Below are positions 62,762-64,000 of a stretch of 64,000 nucleotides of DNA, piece after piece. The stretch covers positions 6,651,741 through 6,715,740 of the forward strand of contig CM049318.1 in assembly GCA_026874595.1 (NCBI GenBank). Direction: 5' to 3'. Positions within the stretch are counted from its first letter, which is position 1. Every line of letters begins with the position of its first letter. Below the pieces are notes generated by a model that was given only the letters and a program-made list of their open reading frames with translations, was not told where the DNA came from and did no database searches. Both the position numbers and the translations under genes were made by a program. The stretch is from Sipunculus nudus. Taxonomy: Eukaryota; Annelida; Sipuncula; Golfingiida; Sipunculidae.

Positions 62762-64000
62762 CTTATGGAATTGGAATTCATTTGGGGTTTTGGTCTTTTT
62801 TATCAGGAAAGGGAATCTATTTATTGACAAAATTGGAATTACTTTCAACCAAGTTCTGAAATGAGCTTGTACCTTGCCTTTCTTGTCACAGTCTTTCCTT
62901 ATTATTTTATTTCATATTATATATCTCACGTTTTTGTCAGAAAAAATATATTATATTTTATTCAGAAAATTACTGCAAGTCCATCCAGAGTCCAACAAGA
63001 ATACAACTTTTCCTGTGGTTTGAACAGAGAGTAATCAAGCCAATTTAGATGGCATACATACCAGATTTCTTACAAGAAATTACTTCCTCCCTAATGGCCC
63101 ACCAAAGCTCCTTATAAACACCAAGTAAATCAGTTTTCTACACATATATCATTCAATAAGATATTTATATAACCTGTGCACCAACCAGTTCATCACTATT
63201 CATTTATGATCCTAATGGTTCGAACCACTTATAAAAAAAAATTATAATTTTACCTGATGTCCCTCTAAGAACAGACAATGTAGGTCTACTTAAAAAATAA
63301 ACAGGTTTTGATGGTGTATGTACTGTGGTAGTTGTGTTTTGGTATCAGGCATGACAGTGATGATCTGTATATACTATATTATCATTTTGTTGATGAAGGT
63401 TCACATTATCTGAGAGAGAATTCTTGTTTCATGTACCAATTAAAAATTTTCACTGCAGTGCACCAAACTAATGCCCAGCCTATATCATGTTTTTAACCTT
63501 AAAACTGTACAGGTCTTGTAGACCCTTCCATGTAGCTTTATGCAGAATTTATATTCTTTAAGCAGAAACATATACATGTATATGTATTCCCGTGTTCTGC
63601 TCCTGCCAGTTGTTCTTGCTTGGTTTATTAATGTTTCTCTCTAGGCCTGCTTTGTATCTAATTTTTCTGTACAGATAATACCTGTTATTTAGGACTAGTC
63701 CTCTAGAAGCAACTTCTTTCACGTTTTGGCATATTAGACACAAATATAAGCTTGAAACTCCTTGAATTATGCAGAATTGACAAAATTCCATCTAATTTAC
63801 AGCCAAAATCATATTATATAATAAACGCATATCTGTCTACATTCATATGCTTTGTTTGAAATATTGAAAAAGGAACTCTTAAATGTGCCCTTCCTATTGT
63901 TAGATATGGTGTCATTTCCATTGCACAAATTTAAATATTGCCTTGTTATAATGATAAATAGTATTTTCCTTTTTGTAACATCTTCTTAACAGCATTATCA

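Larger units (their letters stand above)
58641..64000. other. No further AMPK gamma exon recognised
   Basis: Presumably intron downstream of the microexon. It contains a G-run at 58769-58787, a CCTGGAAAGTCCTGGAAA repeat fragment near 59787, an X-box match at 60678 and the (TA)n tract at 62687. I found no segment coding for the remaining CBS motifs. Confidence 0.45.

Noticed and set aside
62501-62864. Open frames reading Ile-Tyr repeats on both strands
   Set aside because: Translations of the (TA)n microsatellite.
54736-64000. Searched for the next AMPK gamma exons (CBS2 to CBS4)
   Set aside because: No segment matched the expected conserved peptides such as HRLPV or the ILTHKR-type block; they are likely beyond the window.

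Overview
The window is AT-rich, repeat-laden eukaryotic DNA with short coding exons, canonical GT..AG splice sites and introns from under 1 kb to several kb. It looks like an invertebrate metazoan. A mollusc is my best guess, from the dispersed repeats (AGCTCAGCTGAC hairpin elements, arrays of AGGTCAAAGGTCA, a tRNA-derived SINE). That guess is recollection of such genomes, not proof. There are no bacterial-style genes, and almost every open frame longer than 60 codons is chance or repeat translation.

The one gene I can identify is the 5' half of an AMP-activated protein kinase gamma subunit (PRKAG2-like; SNF4 family) on the + strand. Its exons lie at 35065-35175 (start codon), 41877-41922, 46802-46905, 47692-47773, 48934-48992 and, probably, a 27-nt microexon at 54709-54735. 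All intron phases agree, giving 143 codons: a basic, serine-rich N-terminus, an acidic linker, and most of the first CBS motif including the conserved [10 protein letters not shown] and MLTITDF segments. The rest of CBS1-CBS2 to CBS4 must lie beyond position 64000.

Two exon-like segments far upstream could give alternative N-termini. The segment at 3044-3105 is an internal exon whose phase fits the exon at 41877. The segment at 4165-4189 is a start-codon exon whose phase fits the exon at 46802. If both are real, the whole window is one long gene with alternative promoters.

Repeat layout: 1-8.5 kb holds several same-orientation copies of a hairpin-ended repeat. 10.8-12.5 kb is a 41-bp minisatellite of about 40 units. 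13.2-13.9 kb is a palindrome-rich repeat. 17.5-17.9 kb is a 19-bp minisatellite. 19.7-22.4 kb is a 2.66-kb element bounded by 27-bp inverted repeats with TA at both ends. 26.9-27.6 kb is a 55-bp minisatellite. Inside and around the AMPK gamma introns are MITEs, 37-bp and 33-bp minisatellites, the 3' end of a non-LTR retrotransposon, a SINE, a frameshifted coding-like island, and two pogo-like MITEs. At 56.6-58.6 kb a composite repeat carries nine AGGTCA-type direct repeats at a strict 145-146 bp period.

Most interesting are the splice-site features of the AMPK gamma gene: a 62-bp tandem duplication that copies a splice donor, an in-frame second donor 30 nt downstream of exon 3, the microexon, and the phase-compatible alternative first exons. 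Next come the phased nuclear-receptor-like repeat array and four exact matches to an RFX X-box consensus.
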